NCBI GenBank assembly: GCA_010093705.1 | Contig: MU006096.1 | Coordinates: 49,558 to 113,557, forward strand | Direction of reading: 5' to 3' | From: Patellaria atrata CBS 101060 | Taxonomy: Eukaryota > Ascomycota > Dothideomycetes > Patellariales > Patellariaceae | DNA: 64,000 bases | Part shown: positions 1-12,300 of the stretch, one piece after another | How the letters are laid out: each line of letters begins with the position of its first letter | Position numbering within the stretch: the stretch's first letter is position 1 | Position numbers and translations under genes: made by a program | The notes under the pieces: generated by a model | Told to the model about the DNA's origin: nothing | The model's input: the letters and a program-made list of their open reading frames with translations, nothing else | Databases searched by the model: none

Positions 1-1581
1 TCCTTCCACCGTCCCGCAAGGCTTGTTGCTAGCCCTACCATCCCCATACTGCTTAATGTGTCCTCATGCTCTCTACCAAGCAGTTTTGTCCTAACCTTCA
101 TTGATCTCATCGATAGTTTCTCAGCATCGCTCAGACTTCCTTTTTGCCACGCATACCACGCTGCCCTGTACAACAATAGAGCCCACTGTCTAAGGCATTC
201 CTCAGACTTGGGCGGCTGTGACAGCGCCGACTTAACATGTGGAAAGAGCGCCTGACATTTGACCCAGTTTTTATGTTCCCCTGTCGGAAATTCTATGCAA
301 AGATTGTTGATGTACTGCTGTTTCCATGTCTCTAGTTGGCCCTGTCCTTCCAACCACTTCCGCGTGGCCAGCTGCACAAGCCTATGCATGTCAAATGTGA
401 TTGCATCAGTGGTAAGTGCGATAAACGAGTAGTTCCTCAACGTAAGAATATCCTCTTCGAACCCATCGTCGATGCTGGCTTCCGACTTACTATCGTCGCT
501 ATTACTATTTTCGCCGTCTAAGTTAATAGTTCCTACGTCCTCTTGTCTATTTCCCATCCCACTTTGAGTGCGAATAAGCGCTTCGGGAATCCCCTGCCGG
601 TCAAAGAAACTCATTAAGGATAATAGGTTTGCCGCCGACCGCCTTGTATAGAGTATAAAGTCGAAGGAGATTTGCCATGTTAGAAGAATAGAGTTCTTAG
701 CTTCGTGGTCTCTTCGAAGATGACCTCCTTCGTAGTCTAATAAGCTTGTCTTTTTCCTGTCGTTCTTATGGAACTGGTCTAGATACTGCCGTATTGAACA
801 TCTTGGTGCTCGTTGTCGGATATACGCAGCCGCCTGCACAAGAGCGAGTGGTATGAATTCGAGCGCTGTTGCTAACTCGGCTATACCGTCGTTATCTATT
901 CCCTCCCCTAGTTTCTTTCGTAGAAGAGCTTGCGCTCCTATACCATTCATCGGCTCGATAGTTATAATATCGGTTTCCTCCACTAACTCCCTCGCCGCTT
1001 TCCTTGTCCAACTAGTGACTAAAACCGCACCGTTTTTGCTCTGGGGCAAATAGGATAAAAGGTGCCGTTGACGAGCGCGATCTCCGCCGCCAGTCTGTGT
1101 CTTATGGCCATTGTTCGCTTGTAGAGAGAGAAAAACGGCATCGTCGACATTATCGAGGACCAGCAGCCACTTGCCGTTCTTCTCGCTGCGAAGCCAGTTA
1201 TAGACAAGCTCGAATATATCTGCTCGTGGGTCTTTCCGACCAGCCAGCTTGACTTGGTCCGCAATGGCTCGGTAACCTTGCTCGACACGGGCCGCGTTGC
1301 TGGCGTGCACCCAGAATACCCACGTCTCCGGCGATCGATCTGCGGTTCGATAGCAGTGCTCGATAGCAAGTTGCGACTTCCTATCCCTGCGTTAGGTGCG
1401 AGGACTGGGCCGAGTGCTTTCTCCACTTACCCCACGCCGCCGAAGCCGACTAACGCTATACGAGATGCCGGCGTGGAGCATTTCTCGTGTATCTGATCGA
1501 GTAGCGTGCCACGATCGACGAAGTCTGGGTCACGGCAAAAGGGGATATTGCAGGAAGGGCTCGGCGGGGTCTCTGGTCTCT
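1..1581 (-). CDS. NLR-type NB-ARC/TPR protein, partial (runs off left edge)
   Basis: This is the central and C-terminal part of a fungal STAND/NLR receptor. An open minus-strand frame runs from about 1380 to base 1. Just upstream a short exon (1431-1581) encodes the usual linker PFCRDPDFVDRG and most of the P-loop. A 50-bp intron (1381-1430, GTAAGT donor, CTAAC branch, TAG acceptor) splits the P-loop, and splicing gives GFGGVGKSQLAIEH. Walker B reads WLLVLDNVDD, followed by the LPQSKNGAVLVTS sensor region and a winged-helix region ending MHRLVQLATRKWL. The last residues visible (VRTKLLGREHEDTLSS) are a kinesin-light-chain type TPR. The N-terminal effector domain and true start are not resolved; a GTGAGT donor after an ATG at 1643-1645 may be an upstream exon but is out of phase. 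The NB-ARC core looks intact, so the gene may be functional. The role in non-self recognition is inferred from the family. Confidence 0.8.
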
Positions 1582-2431
1582 CTATCAAAGCGGGATTTTA
1601 GTATCCTTTCTCTATAACAAAGAGTTGCCAGCAATGACTCACCATGGTACTGGATATTATAGGTTTTTGTTACGGAGCCTAAGTAAAACTTAGTATAAGA
1701 AAGAGATATCGCTGTGAATAAGAGATGTACCGATAATATTACCCGATAGATGATCGGCTATAACACCACTATTGCTAGAGATAGGGCCAAACTTAGTACC
1801 CGTCGGGGTTGCTGTCACGTTGCAAGCCATTACTGCCACAGAGGGCTATGGATACTAGGACTAGACACTATACTAGCGTATTTAGACGAGTAAATAAACA
1901 TAGGAATAGCTTTGCCCTTCAATTAACCTACTTTAAATGAGTCGGCTTAAACACCGTAGGAACCGCGATCGAGTGCGTGGTCTAATTCTCTTATAAGCTC
2001 TTCACCGGTCAACCTCTCCTAGCTTAATATCCCGCAGCCTTTCTCCGGATTAAGCGCCTTCAAGTTCAGCTGTATTTCAACGTCGCACTTTAGTTTAAAA
2101 CGAATGGGTATACGCACTCGCGCTAGCGGTGGGTGCGGGCGTGTAGAGTAGTAGAGAGCTTTGTAACTGGGCATAGGCAAGCCCACACCAACAGCTGGCT
2201 GCCAATTAGAAATGTCGGCCCCACACCAGAATTCTCTTTTTCTAAGATTGCGAACATTCCCGTACTAGCGTGTTGATTGTGTATACTTAAGAGTTGAAAC
2301 AGGCTATAGCGTTTCTATCAGCAGGGCTCTCCCGTATACATCGGTTCGGCCTGGTTAAAGCAAGCCTCACCTGCTAAGTGAGAAATAGAAATAACCGCTA
2401 TTCACTCATCTCCCCTGCTTATTCTAACATG
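1582..2431. other. Intergenic, 5' side of the NLR gene
   Basis: AT-rich sequence between the head of the minus-strand NLR exon and the plus-strand lipase relic. Frames are short and dense with stops. No domain, tRNA or repeat was recognised. The 5' exon(s) of the NLR gene should lie here if the gene is complete. Confidence 0.4.
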
Positions 2432-3012
2432 GCCGAAAGCGTAGAATTTGGGGTACCTCTACACAACCCAAATGATGCTAAGGTCGAGTACGTCTATCCT
2501 AGAGTAGCAGCCCATGTCCATTCAACTTCTTATTCGGTCTTGCTAACCAAAAGTCAGTATCATATTTGTTCATTGCCTGGGCGGCCTTGTTTTCGCAATT
2601 GCAGTATCGCGCCCGCCGGGCGTCAATGAAACGGCGCAGAAACTCACAGAGAATACTATGGGCATGATCTTCTTGGGTACGCCATTTGCAGGTTCTGACA
2701 AGGCCTCGTGGGGTGAAATGGCGACAAAATTTATAACGTTGTTTGGTATCTAAACGATATCAAAGATCTTAAGGAGCGGTTAGCAAGGTTAATCGATTAT
2801 TAACCTAGACTTTGACACGTTCATTAAAGCGCGCGACCGTGATCGCAAACAGGGGCCTGTGGAAATTGTCTGTTACTATGAAGCAGAACCGACGTATGCT
2901 GGACCTAAGAATATCGGAAAGATTATAAATAAGGAGTCGGCTGCGAGACTTTCAGCTATTGCTGCGCTTTCTATCCCAGACAATCACACTGACATGTGTA
3001 AGTTTGCCGGCG
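2432..3012 (+). pseudogene. Decayed lipase/SERAC1-like alpha/beta-hydrolase domain of NLR type
   Basis: Plus-strand pieces match, by eye, the N-terminal alpha/beta-hydrolase domain that fungal NB-ARC/TPR proteins often carry. At 2445-2500 the frame reads GVPLHNPNDAKVE (compare LHNPPDAKVDIVFVHG). At 2563-2755 another frame reads VHCLGGLVFAIAVSRPPG and MGMIFLGTPFAGSDKASWG, the GxSxG elbow and the strand after it. At 2859-3012 it reads VCYYEAEPT, INKESAARL and PDNHTDMCKF, the C-terminal acid/His part. The nucleophile serine of HSLGG is a cysteine here. An in-frame stop follows LFGI, and the segments lie in more than one frame, so this is a relic. It points away from the NLR on the minus strand, so it is a separate broken copy or an inverted piece. 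Confidence 0.7.
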
Positions 3013-3562
3013 AATTTTCAAGCGGGTATGCTAGTGGGTCGGCCTAGTTGGAGCTATGGATCACGGCGCTCGACAAGAGGGAAGACAAAGACAAAGACAA
3101 AGATAACGAGGTGCGCGCCCTACTCAGTAGCTGATTATTAGATGGTAGGTTAACGCTGTGCAAAAGGACTTGACGAGAGTGAGAATTGATGGTATAGTCA
3201 ATAATAAAGGCGTAGTAACAGGAGTTATAATTTCTCTCCCTAGAGAGATGACTAGTATCACAGGGTCAGCTGATACGGTAATATACCCGATCCATATCTT
3301 CTAAGCTCGTCGATATCGCTGATACTCCTAATAGACCTATAACTTTGGTCAACTTCTCGATGACGCAACTGTAAAGCTAATGGGAAAGATGAAGTAATAT
3401 TTTGTTACGGGTTAGACCCGATAGGTATAAGTGCCTTGGATGATCTAGCGGCTTAGTCATACTGTACTTTAGTAGAACAGCATAGGCTGTCCCAACACTT
3501 TCTTTCCTTAGGTTTAAGCTTCATGTACATATAGCAATATACCTTTCAGCTTCCATCTGAGG
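3013..3562. other. Gene-poor spacer with eroded lipase tail
   Basis: Possible continuation of the lipase relic (LELWITALDKRE-like frame near 3050-3085) and then stop-dense, AT-rich DNA. No other feature is recognised up to the retroelement fossil. Confidence 0.35.
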
Positions 3563-4985
3563 TTGAGCCATGACATTGAGTCCTACGGAGGCGTGGCCGA
3601 ATCGTCGGCTTCACGAACACCATCTCAAAATGCTGGTGCTGAGTCATCTGGAGGGGTGATTATTATATCGTCTCGTTACTTACGTGTTTGGGCAAACTTA
3701 CCGCACGATCTCTGGACTGAGGCGACAAATGCCGCTGTATATTTGCTGAATCGGACTCCCACGAAGCGTTTAGGATGGAAAACACCCTTCGAATTGGTCA
3801 CAAAACAGAAACCGAACCTCAGCCATCTCCGAGTATACGACTGTAAGGCCTACGTGCTAAATAAGAGCATGCCAAAGCTCCAAAAGCTTGATCCGAGAGC
3901 CCATATCAGATATCTGGTTAAATACGACTCAACAAACATCTTTCGTATCTGGATCACATCTCGGAAACGTGTTTTTAGCTCCAGAGATGTCCGTTTTGAC
4001 GGAAACGAGTTCTACGATCCAAAAGAGCTCGATTAGGGTCACCTCCTCAAGGAAACAGTGAAAGGAGTGGTAGATATCTTAGAGATACCCCAACAGATGA
4101 GACTAATGGCAATGGAGTCAGAATATCCAGTGATTTAAGACGCTAACTTGCCAGTATCCACTCAGAACTCCCAAAACGCCTCCACGGAATCTCCCAACGA
4201 ATCTCCCGAGGAAGAAATAGGGGAAAACTTCACTTTAGCTCCAAAAACGACTGAAATTCCTACTGATATCCATTACCCGCAGCTTCCAAAACCACGAGAG
4301 ACATCAGAAGAGGACTTAACACCAGCCATGCCAGAAGGATTTGGGCCTGAAGATCCAGATCCACTTGCTGAACGGCTGGCACAACAAATGGCTTGGTCAG
4401 CTCTCGGGCTACTGAACGGACAAAGGAAAGCTCAAGGCACTCAAAATAGCCAAAATACGGCTCAAGGAGCTCAGAATAGCCAGAACACGGCTCCACGAGT
4501 CTCCCAAATCTCCTCTGACTTCTCAGAAACGAACATAATCCACGGAAAACGTACACGGAAAGCTCGTCCGGCCCATTCAGCCATGTACACCACGTTCCTC
4601 ACCTCTCAAAAGCAAGAAATTGAGAATCCGACCAAATCCTATCGTAACGATCTTCCAACTGAGCCTGCTAATTGGAAAAAAGTGCTATCTCATCCCCACA
4701 AAGAGGAGTGGATAGCTGCAGTCAAGATTGAGTATACAGAAATGGAACGAAGAGGAACCTTTGAGGTAGTGAAAAGATATAGGCCTACCAGAGGGGGCAC
4801 GAATAGTACCCCTGACATGGGTCTTTAAATACAATTCGACGGAGCGGGATTTTTGACAAAATACAAAGCACGACTTTGTGTCCGTGGGGATAAACATAAA
4901 ACCGAGTTAGACACCTACGCTGCCACACTAGCTATACGCACCATGAGAGCTATTCTCTCCATTGGAAGAAGTGAAGGTAGTTTAT
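3563..4985 (+). mobile_element. Fossil Ty1/copia LTR-retrotransposon fragment
   Basis: Internal piece of a Ty1/copia Gag-Pol. The first half (to about 4036) is the C-terminal end of integrase, with LPHDLWTEATNAAVYLLNRT, WKTPFELV and a beta-rich tail (DSTNIFRIWI). A hydrophilic linker with a short repeated Gln/Asn-rich peptide follows (about 4430-4500). The last part is the very start of reverse transcriptase (NWKKVLSHPHKEEWIAA onward, to about 4985). Gag, protease, the RT palm, RNase H and both LTRs were not seen. The copy is truncated and broken in several places, so it is inactive. Age cannot be dated without its LTRs; the readable protein suggests moderate rather than very old decay. Confidence 0.8.
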
Positions 4986-5903
4986 ATAGTAGATATTCAG
5001 CGGCATTGTGAGCGATATCGTCTATACCCGCGGTATCACAATACTAATAGCGCAAAGTTCCTATAATCGGCTAGCAACGTCCTCTTACCCGTGAATCATT
5101 CTTACACCAAATAACTGTGACTATTGAAGTCGGCAAGCGTTTTCAGCTGCTCAGCGTGTGTAAACAAACGGAATGGATATTGTGACAGACTTGCCTTGTT
5201 GCAAGTTTGTAATTAGAGCCAGGGGTTTGTTGGGCTACTTGGAGACTTGGAGCTGATTAATGAATGGGAGAAGAATGGTGGGCTTCACGGCACCACCAAG
5301 CTGCGATGAGCCCTATTATACCGAGTACTAGGTCTTAGATGAAATTACAACTTGTGACTAACGCACTCACCTTCACGCTAATATCCCAAACTATAGTAAT
5401 AAAAGGATCTTCAGCGAGTCCCCTTGATGTTAGTTCCATTTCGCAAGAAATTGCACTGGGTAACTCCACTCACAATGAGTGAGATCGGCGTACTTTGGTA
5501 ATACCAGTTCACTAAACTTAATACTAGTCGTAGAACTACCCCTTGAAGGAATTTAGATATAGAGTAGAAAAACGTTAGTGGGGAAAAGTTACAAGCTTAT
5601 ATAACAGATTCTTTTCCACGTCACGTTAAAACCGCGTAAAAGATTTTCAAACCTTGGCTGGACCCGAGATTCAACCAGAGTGAATCTTATTAGAACTACG
5701 TGCGGCCCTCTTTGACCACGATACTTTCCTTCCTCAACATGTTGCTTCTCTTACATAAGATGTGGTATCAGTCTAAATCAAATTCGATTAAAACAGCTAC
5801 TCTACTTCGTCGCTGGGATAGTAGATCTATAATCATCTATATCCAATTTCGAGAACTCGTAATACTACCACTCTGAATGAAAACCGCCCTTATTTGCTCT
5901 ATT
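4986..5903. other. Gene-poor, AT-rich tract
   Basis: About 0.9 kb between the retroelement fossil and the 3' end of the TULIP-like gene. Frames are short, TA dinucleotides look frequent, and no LTR, RNA gene or protein relic was recognised. It may be eroded, repeat-induced-mutated DNA; this is an inference. Confidence 0.35.
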
Positions 5904-8203
5904 CTAATCGACGCCATCGTATTCTGCCGCGATCAAAAGATCGTTCTCACTATTAAAAATTGGATCTTTCATGAGAAGAGTGCCTGCACCCGGGACAACA
6001 AATGCACCAATGCTCTCCAGAGAATCCCGGAGTTTCTCGGAGGCTTCCTTCAGGTCATTGTTTTTCACGAGATTGTCCCTCATTTGTGAGCCTAGGCTGT
6101 TCACTAGGCTCGCTGGCTGCAGAAAAGTTTTGTCCGTATTTACCTCAACAGTGACTGCACCTGAAGGCAGTGGTAGATCGAGACTAAGATTGCCGTTGAG
6201 CACCGACTTCAATTCGATCGTGTACTTGAATCTGCGAATAACTTCCGCCCTGTTAAAGGCTCTAAATTAGTACTGGTTTCCAATGGATAGAAGGTCAGGT
6301 TCGTGGGATTACGTACGACCCGTTTTGAGATATGCCGATGGTTTTCAACTCGCTCTTTTCGAGCAGACGAGTAAAGCCCTCCAGAATGACCTTGTTTGTT
6401 CCAGGATTGAAATAGACCCAGTTCGTGTGGGAGACCTCGATGGTTGCCCTGAGGTTGTTTAGAGCACCACCAGTCTTATGTGTCTTGCTGTTGCCAACCG
6501 TCCACTTCCACGCCGGCATGGTACCCTGAGGGCTTATCCTAGAGGACGGGACCCACTTACCAAAGTCACTACGGCTCTTGAATCCGTGCGAATATGAAAC
6601 AGAGAACTTGATCCCTTTGATTTCCGCTTTCGCCGAAACAGCTTCGATATAAGTCGCTTTGTTGAGGATGGCAAGTTTAGGGAGCAAGAAGTCTGTGAAA
6701 AAGATGTCTCCACTGATTGCCATGGTTGCTGGGATAGATTTCGAGCACCAGTTTCCACTGTACGGCAACATCTTGGGCTCGGGAAATGCTTTACCGCCGG
6801 TCATGTTCAGGTACACAATCATGTTCTTGTCTCCAACTGAGCCCCTACCATCCGTGGGCTGATTTTTCCCGGGTTCTATGTACGGATAGATCTGAAATGC
6901 CTGGTCCGTCGGGGGAAATGAAGGAGGCAGAGTGTTGACAGACGACGGGTTTGAAGTTGTGATGGAGTAGCCGAGAAGACTGCCACCCGAGTCTTGTGCA
7001 GCCTGCATCCATCGCAACATCAGCATTTTGAAACTGAACATGGTGCTGGATGTAAAGGTATAGTCGCCAAATTCGCACAAATCGAGCTTAGGACTAATGA
7101 TATCGGCAGCTATTGATAATAATGGTTGGTGATCAATCAAACAAATCAAGTTATTGAGCTCGGCTTACTTGTGAGATCAGCAAATAATCGACTAATGCGA
7201 TAATCTCCAGGCTTTCCGAATTTTTCCTTGATATTCTTATATTCGTCTGAGGTAGGATCAATGTCTTTCAGAGCAATGTTCACCTGGAAGACAAAGACCC
7301 AGCTTTTCGTGGATACGGTTACGAAATCACTTTGAGAGAGGGTTAGCTAGATAGACTCTTAGGATCTTTCAAAATTGCGATTACTCCTCACCTTCCATTG
7401 CGAAGCTTACATGAGCCGTTCTCGCCGAACTTCATGTAATACAATGCCTCACCTGCTCCAAAGTCATCTACATCAAGTGAGATTTCAGGCGCTAGCAGAT
7501 CTACTTCGATACCCTCCTCATCACCATTGACACCTCCTTCCCCGTTTGAGCCAGGCGGGAACTTGAAGCTTTGCAGTTCGGGATTGAAGATGTGCAAGAA
7601 ATTGAGATTGAAGTTGAGGAGACCTTGAGTAACGGCAAAAATCTGTATGTGGAAGTAAGCATAATCTCCTCGTCTTTTCTTAAGAGAGATTTTTACCATT
7701 GAGATTTTCCCGGAGTCATTCTTGAGAGATGTGTTCTCAAATCGTGTCGTATCATCGCCGTCTTTCTCTGTCACGACGGCTGCTTTAGCTGCTTCCGCAG
7801 CTTTCTGGATGACACTTTTGGGCAAAGTTTTGAAGTTGGTTATTTCCTGCACAGTCTTTCCGTCACCCTGGCCATCAATCAGTTCGCGATTCCCAAAGAT
7901 TACGGTGCTCTTTGAATTATCGTTCTCCTGCGATTCAGATTCTGAAGCTCCATCGATGTCTCCGGTAAGATCGACTGCCAATGCTTTCGTCAACGGATCT
8001 TTGGCTTCAGGATCCTCCCCTTCGACCTCATTGACCAGGTCTGGGTTCTTACGCGCAAGAGCTTGTAGAGCAGCTCGCACACGTGGTTCCCCCAAGTTCA
8101 GTTGTCCTTCAGTCACAGTTCTCCAGCCGCCAACGCTCGTGGTGATACGGGATGACGTTGATAGGAGCTTGTCGGATGAAAGAATGGGGGTCTGGAGTGC
8201 CAT
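5904..8203 (-). CDS. Putative TULIP/P47-OrfX-like lipid-binding protein (689 aa)
   Basis: Five exons read by eye: 7697-8203, 7392-7642, 7169-7329, 6317-7109 and 5904-6261. They total 2070 nt in one frame (689 aa plus stop) starting MALQTPILSSD. No signal peptide or membrane segment is visible. Residues 75-100 are acidic and low-complexity. Blocks that recall the P47/OrfX TULIP fold are WVFVFQVNIALKDIDP then YRISRLFADLTTADI (about 265-310), ISGDIFFTDFLLPKLAIL (about 430-450), TNWVYFNPGTNKVILEG (about 530-550) and the closing VPGAGTLLMKDPIFN. That family makes elongated beta-rich lipid-binding proteins found in bacterial toxin-complex clusters and scattered eukaryotes. The match is from memory of the pattern and needs a profile search. 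The 54-bp intron 7643-7696 keeps frame and has no stop, so it could be retained. The gene is divergent from the 1206-aa gene. Confidence 0.75.
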
Positions 8204-9371
8204 GATTAGAGAATCAGATGCTTTTCTGTCAGGAATTGTATATCTTAAAACTATGACAGAGAAGTTGACTATGCACCGATACTTATACCACAAACTCCAA
8301 ATAGATTCAACTGTGTAAGCTCGAGAGCTTTATCGTAATGCTTCAGCTCTCGGCAACCTCCCTTCGATTTGCCTCAGTGTATTCATAGCGCAGGAATACC
8401 AAAAGCAACATGCGTCGAACATGTCTATCCGCTGAGCCGAATATTTTTAACATCTTGAATTCTCTGAGCTTGGTCAGCGTTCTCAGCCGCAGTTGCAAGG
8501 AGTTCACCGTATGTTCACTCGGGTAACGGGTTGCAATAGCACAGTGAAATTGCTGGATATCATAGCTCACGGGTTTGCTCGCCGAAGTCCTGCTTGGACA
8601 TCCGGGTAGCCGGCACTCTGAGTATCACGTGTAGCAGCTTCGCTCGCAGTCACAAGCTGAATTACTCCCCATGAACTCGTATGTACGAAGCTTTGGCACG
8701 CTGGGCATAAACATAACGTATCGAGTATAGAGTTGGGTCACTCCATAACAGATTCAAAAACATCATTCTCCTGTACTGTTACTGTACCTGCGATAATCCT
8801 ATCCTCTATATCTTGATACATCGCGAATACAAATACGCTGATGATTTGCAGGGACCCTTTTCCTAAGAACATTCCGTATATAGCCACCTTTTCACATTAA
8901 CATTATACAGCTTCTTATTGCATAGCGTTGGCTAGCGCTCATTGGCGTTGTCCATCGCGCAACCCCATTTGTTATCGTATCGAAGGTGTCGGACCACACT
9001 ATCCACCATATGCAATATGAAGCAGTAGTAACGCGTTACTAATAATTCCAACCCTACCTACGGAGACGCCGAGCTGAGATATATCCAAGATGTCTGTTTC
9101 AACTTGCTTGCGGTCAAGAGAACTCCTTCAGCTCCTGCCATGTATGATAGGGATGGTGCATTAGGAAGGAAGGACATAGATACTTTTATGACCTCTTATT
9201 CAACATGGATTATCATTGAAGTCAAATACAAAAGAGATCCTACCATCAAATCTACCTCAGCAGAATTCTCTCCGCTCAAACACCCGGAAAGCAAGTGACA
9301 AGAATCATTTCCCGACTTTTTCAATCCTTCTAGACGTTGACTGGAACCGGGCGATACATCGTGAATTTCCA
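8204..9371. promoter_or_regulatory. Shared divergent intergenic region
   Basis: A 1.17-kb region between the start codons of the TULIP-like gene (minus) and the 1206-aa gene (plus). It would hold both promoters. It contains TACTGTTACTGTACC at about 8775-8790, a motif that recurs in other intergenic regions here. A minus-strand 75-codon frame (8343-8570) and a plus-strand frame (9104-9298) have no recognisable domain and are not called as genes. Confidence 0.45.
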
Positions 9372-12300
9372 ATGGTCTATTTCACCCACGACTCCGAAAT
9401 TCTGAGCCACTATGTTGCGGCAGTCCCAATTCCAAACTCAAGTCATTTCGTTGCTGTTCGGGACGAGCATCACGTACCGCTCATCTTCAGCCTTGGAAAC
9501 AATGGCATTCTATATGCCATTAAAGAAGCATCAAATGGCAGCCGGAAGATGATTGACCTGAACAAAGCTTTGGGTTTGACTGACCTAGATGTTGTGACAT
9601 TCGAAGCAGTCCAGGACGCTGAGGATGTAATCTATATGTGCTTCGCGGCGAATTATGGAAAATACACGCCGTTGACAGTGCTACGCCCGTTCCGTCCAGA
9701 AGACTTGAACAGTGAAGGAGAATACCTGGATCTTACGCGCTTGAAGATCATCGGAAAGAACGCTACAGAGATCAAGGTCTCCAAAATATTCATGGTGTGC
9801 ATGTACTGTTACCCTCCACATAATGTATTTATGACTGACACCTTGGTTAGGGAGAAAAGGACTCTCGTCGGGAGTATCCTCAGATAACATTGGGGTTCGT
9901 GCCGCTTAAGGATGTGCATACTTCTGAAGACCTCGCCAGTGTCCAGTTCGCATCCGGCCTTGATTGGACCTTGTCTTCTAACGTTGACCTTCCTGAAAAT
10001 GCGACGCAAATTGTAGACTTCACACCAGCTCTCCTGCCAATCGGACCGGGTTACTTTGCTCTTTATGTAATTCAAGGTGGGCTTGCTCAACAAGATCAGT
10101 TTACGTTTGTACTGATTTAATAGGTCAAACTCAGCTCATTTTCTCCACCATCGCGCCTCCTGGAGGACATACATATCAGGCCACACTTCAATGCCCACAA
10201 GGTATGTTAATTGTCCCGTATGCTCCAGTTCATGAATTATGCTGATTGTCTTACAAGGCGCACGGTGTCTTTCCACAATCAAAGACGCTGCGGGTTACAC
10301 ATCACTCCTGGTGGGTGGACAAGGCATCTGGTGCTGGACCGCCCAAGATGCCCAGAGAAAGCAGACGCAAGGAACATTGATTTCCAATCCTGGAGATGGA
10401 GGCCTCGATGGCGTGATCCAACTCCATGTCGCGCAGGCCGATAATGCGATTTCTATTTTCGCGACAGATTCCGAAGAAACAGTCAGCTATGCTATAACGC
10501 CCGATCTCAATTTTGGGACCCAGCTTGCTTCCATTCCTTTGGTCTCCGAGGGAGAGGGAGGAACGTTTGCGCCGTTTTTTCCTCCAGATGGTCTCACACA
10601 GCAAGTGATTGTGGCCAACTCGACCGGCCAATTAACCTTATTACAGCACGATATCTCCGCAGACATATGGATAAGGACTCCTTTCTATACTCCGAACCTG
10701 ACAGAGAATATCGAGTACAATGCGTACATGACTCGAATAACCATTCGAGACGACAATGGTAAGCCAATGCCTGATGCGCCCCTCATTGTCAAGAGCCCCG
10801 AAGGATGGGTCGACGTGATCGTGAATGGAAGGAATGTAACGCTAGGCCCATATGGCACGATGACTTCCAGCGATTTACGCGGTACCCTCACAATTATTGC
10901 CCCTAGTGAAGATATATCTAGTTGGCCATTCAGAGTATCAACCATTGGAAACGCAGACAAGGGGCTAGTTGGTGAGGAAGTGGAAATCGATCCTACAGAG
11001 AAGACAATAAGCAAACTGAAGAAGATCCAAAATGGAGACGATCTAAGGGAAGCCCGCCTTGAAGATGGAACCCGTGTCTTGGAAGGTTCCGATGCGTCTG
11101 ATGCTGACATCGACACTGTTGCGGACGCTATTCGGCAGCTGGTGGACTTGGCACCTCAGGTTAAGAAAAGAAGCCTTCGACCCGTTGTACGCAACGTATC
11201 GCACAATCCGCTGGCATTCAAATTAGGCCGAGTACGGTCAGGCAAGGATCTCGGTCGTTGCATTGCTGGTTGGAACTCCAACCGGATCATGGCGTCAAAG
11301 AACATTATTGATTCTGCCTGGGTAAGTTTCTGCTGTTCAAGGTCAGTTATGGAGGACTTTTTAACAATCTCATTAGGCTGGATTTCGCTATTACTTCCTG
11401 TCTCCTTTGGAGTCCCTGTTTGCAGCTTATATCGAGCTCGCAGCAGACGGTGTCCATCTCATTCTTGACTTTGGGAAGAGAGTGTTTCGTTTGCTCATCG
11501 ATTCAATCGGGAAGTTGGCTAAGGCAATCTCAATGCTGATGGAAAAGCTCGCCAAAGGCTGGGATAAGTTCCTTGAGTGGCTCAAGATGGTTCTAGGTTG
11601 GCAGGACATTGTCGACACTGCCAGGTCCATCCGGAGCTTGATGAACAATGCATTGGATTACGGAGACGAGGGCTTGAATCACTTTGCGGACCAAATCGAG
11701 GCCCGTTTCGATGACTTCAAGGAAAATCTCAGAGGGATTGAGGTAGCCCCTGAAGTGACAGGAACCACAGGCGGTGGCTCGTCATCTGATGAGCCTCCGG
11801 AAAACGTCACTTCCGAGGATACCCAGTTCGAAGATTCTGTCGCAGGAGGCTACACTGAATATCAGGTAAGCATCTTATATCCGTATTCTTTGTCATTTAA
11901 AGTTCTTCTGACCATTAGACAGCTCACTCATGGTGGAGGTGCTGAGCACTCTCTTATCTCATCAAACGTTGGGGGTGATCCAGTAGCAACGATGAACAAT
12001 ATCTTCGTTGACCTTACGGGTTCACTTGGAGAAGTCGCAGACTCCTTCAAAGAGACGAAAGACAGTCTGCAAGAGATGTTTGTTGAGATGGCTAAGAAGG
12101 GTGAAGGGGTCGAACTCGGTGAAGTCCTCCAAACCATAGGGATTGAAATACTGATTGGAATTCTGGATGGCCTCAAAGCCATCACGATCGGGTTTCTCAG
12201 ACTCGCCGGCGAAATCATTCGGGGCATCAAAGCAATTGCCAACGCTGACGTACAAATTCCGGTATTTTCAGCTTGGTACAAGAGATTTACGGGAAAAAGC

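Noticed and set aside
9104-9371. Upstream in-frame ATG at 9216 as start of the 1206-aa protein
   Set aside because: The extra 52 residues are Asn/Ser/Lys-rich with no folded pattern; the ATG at 9372 precedes the first beta-strand-like segment. Not excluded without transcripts.
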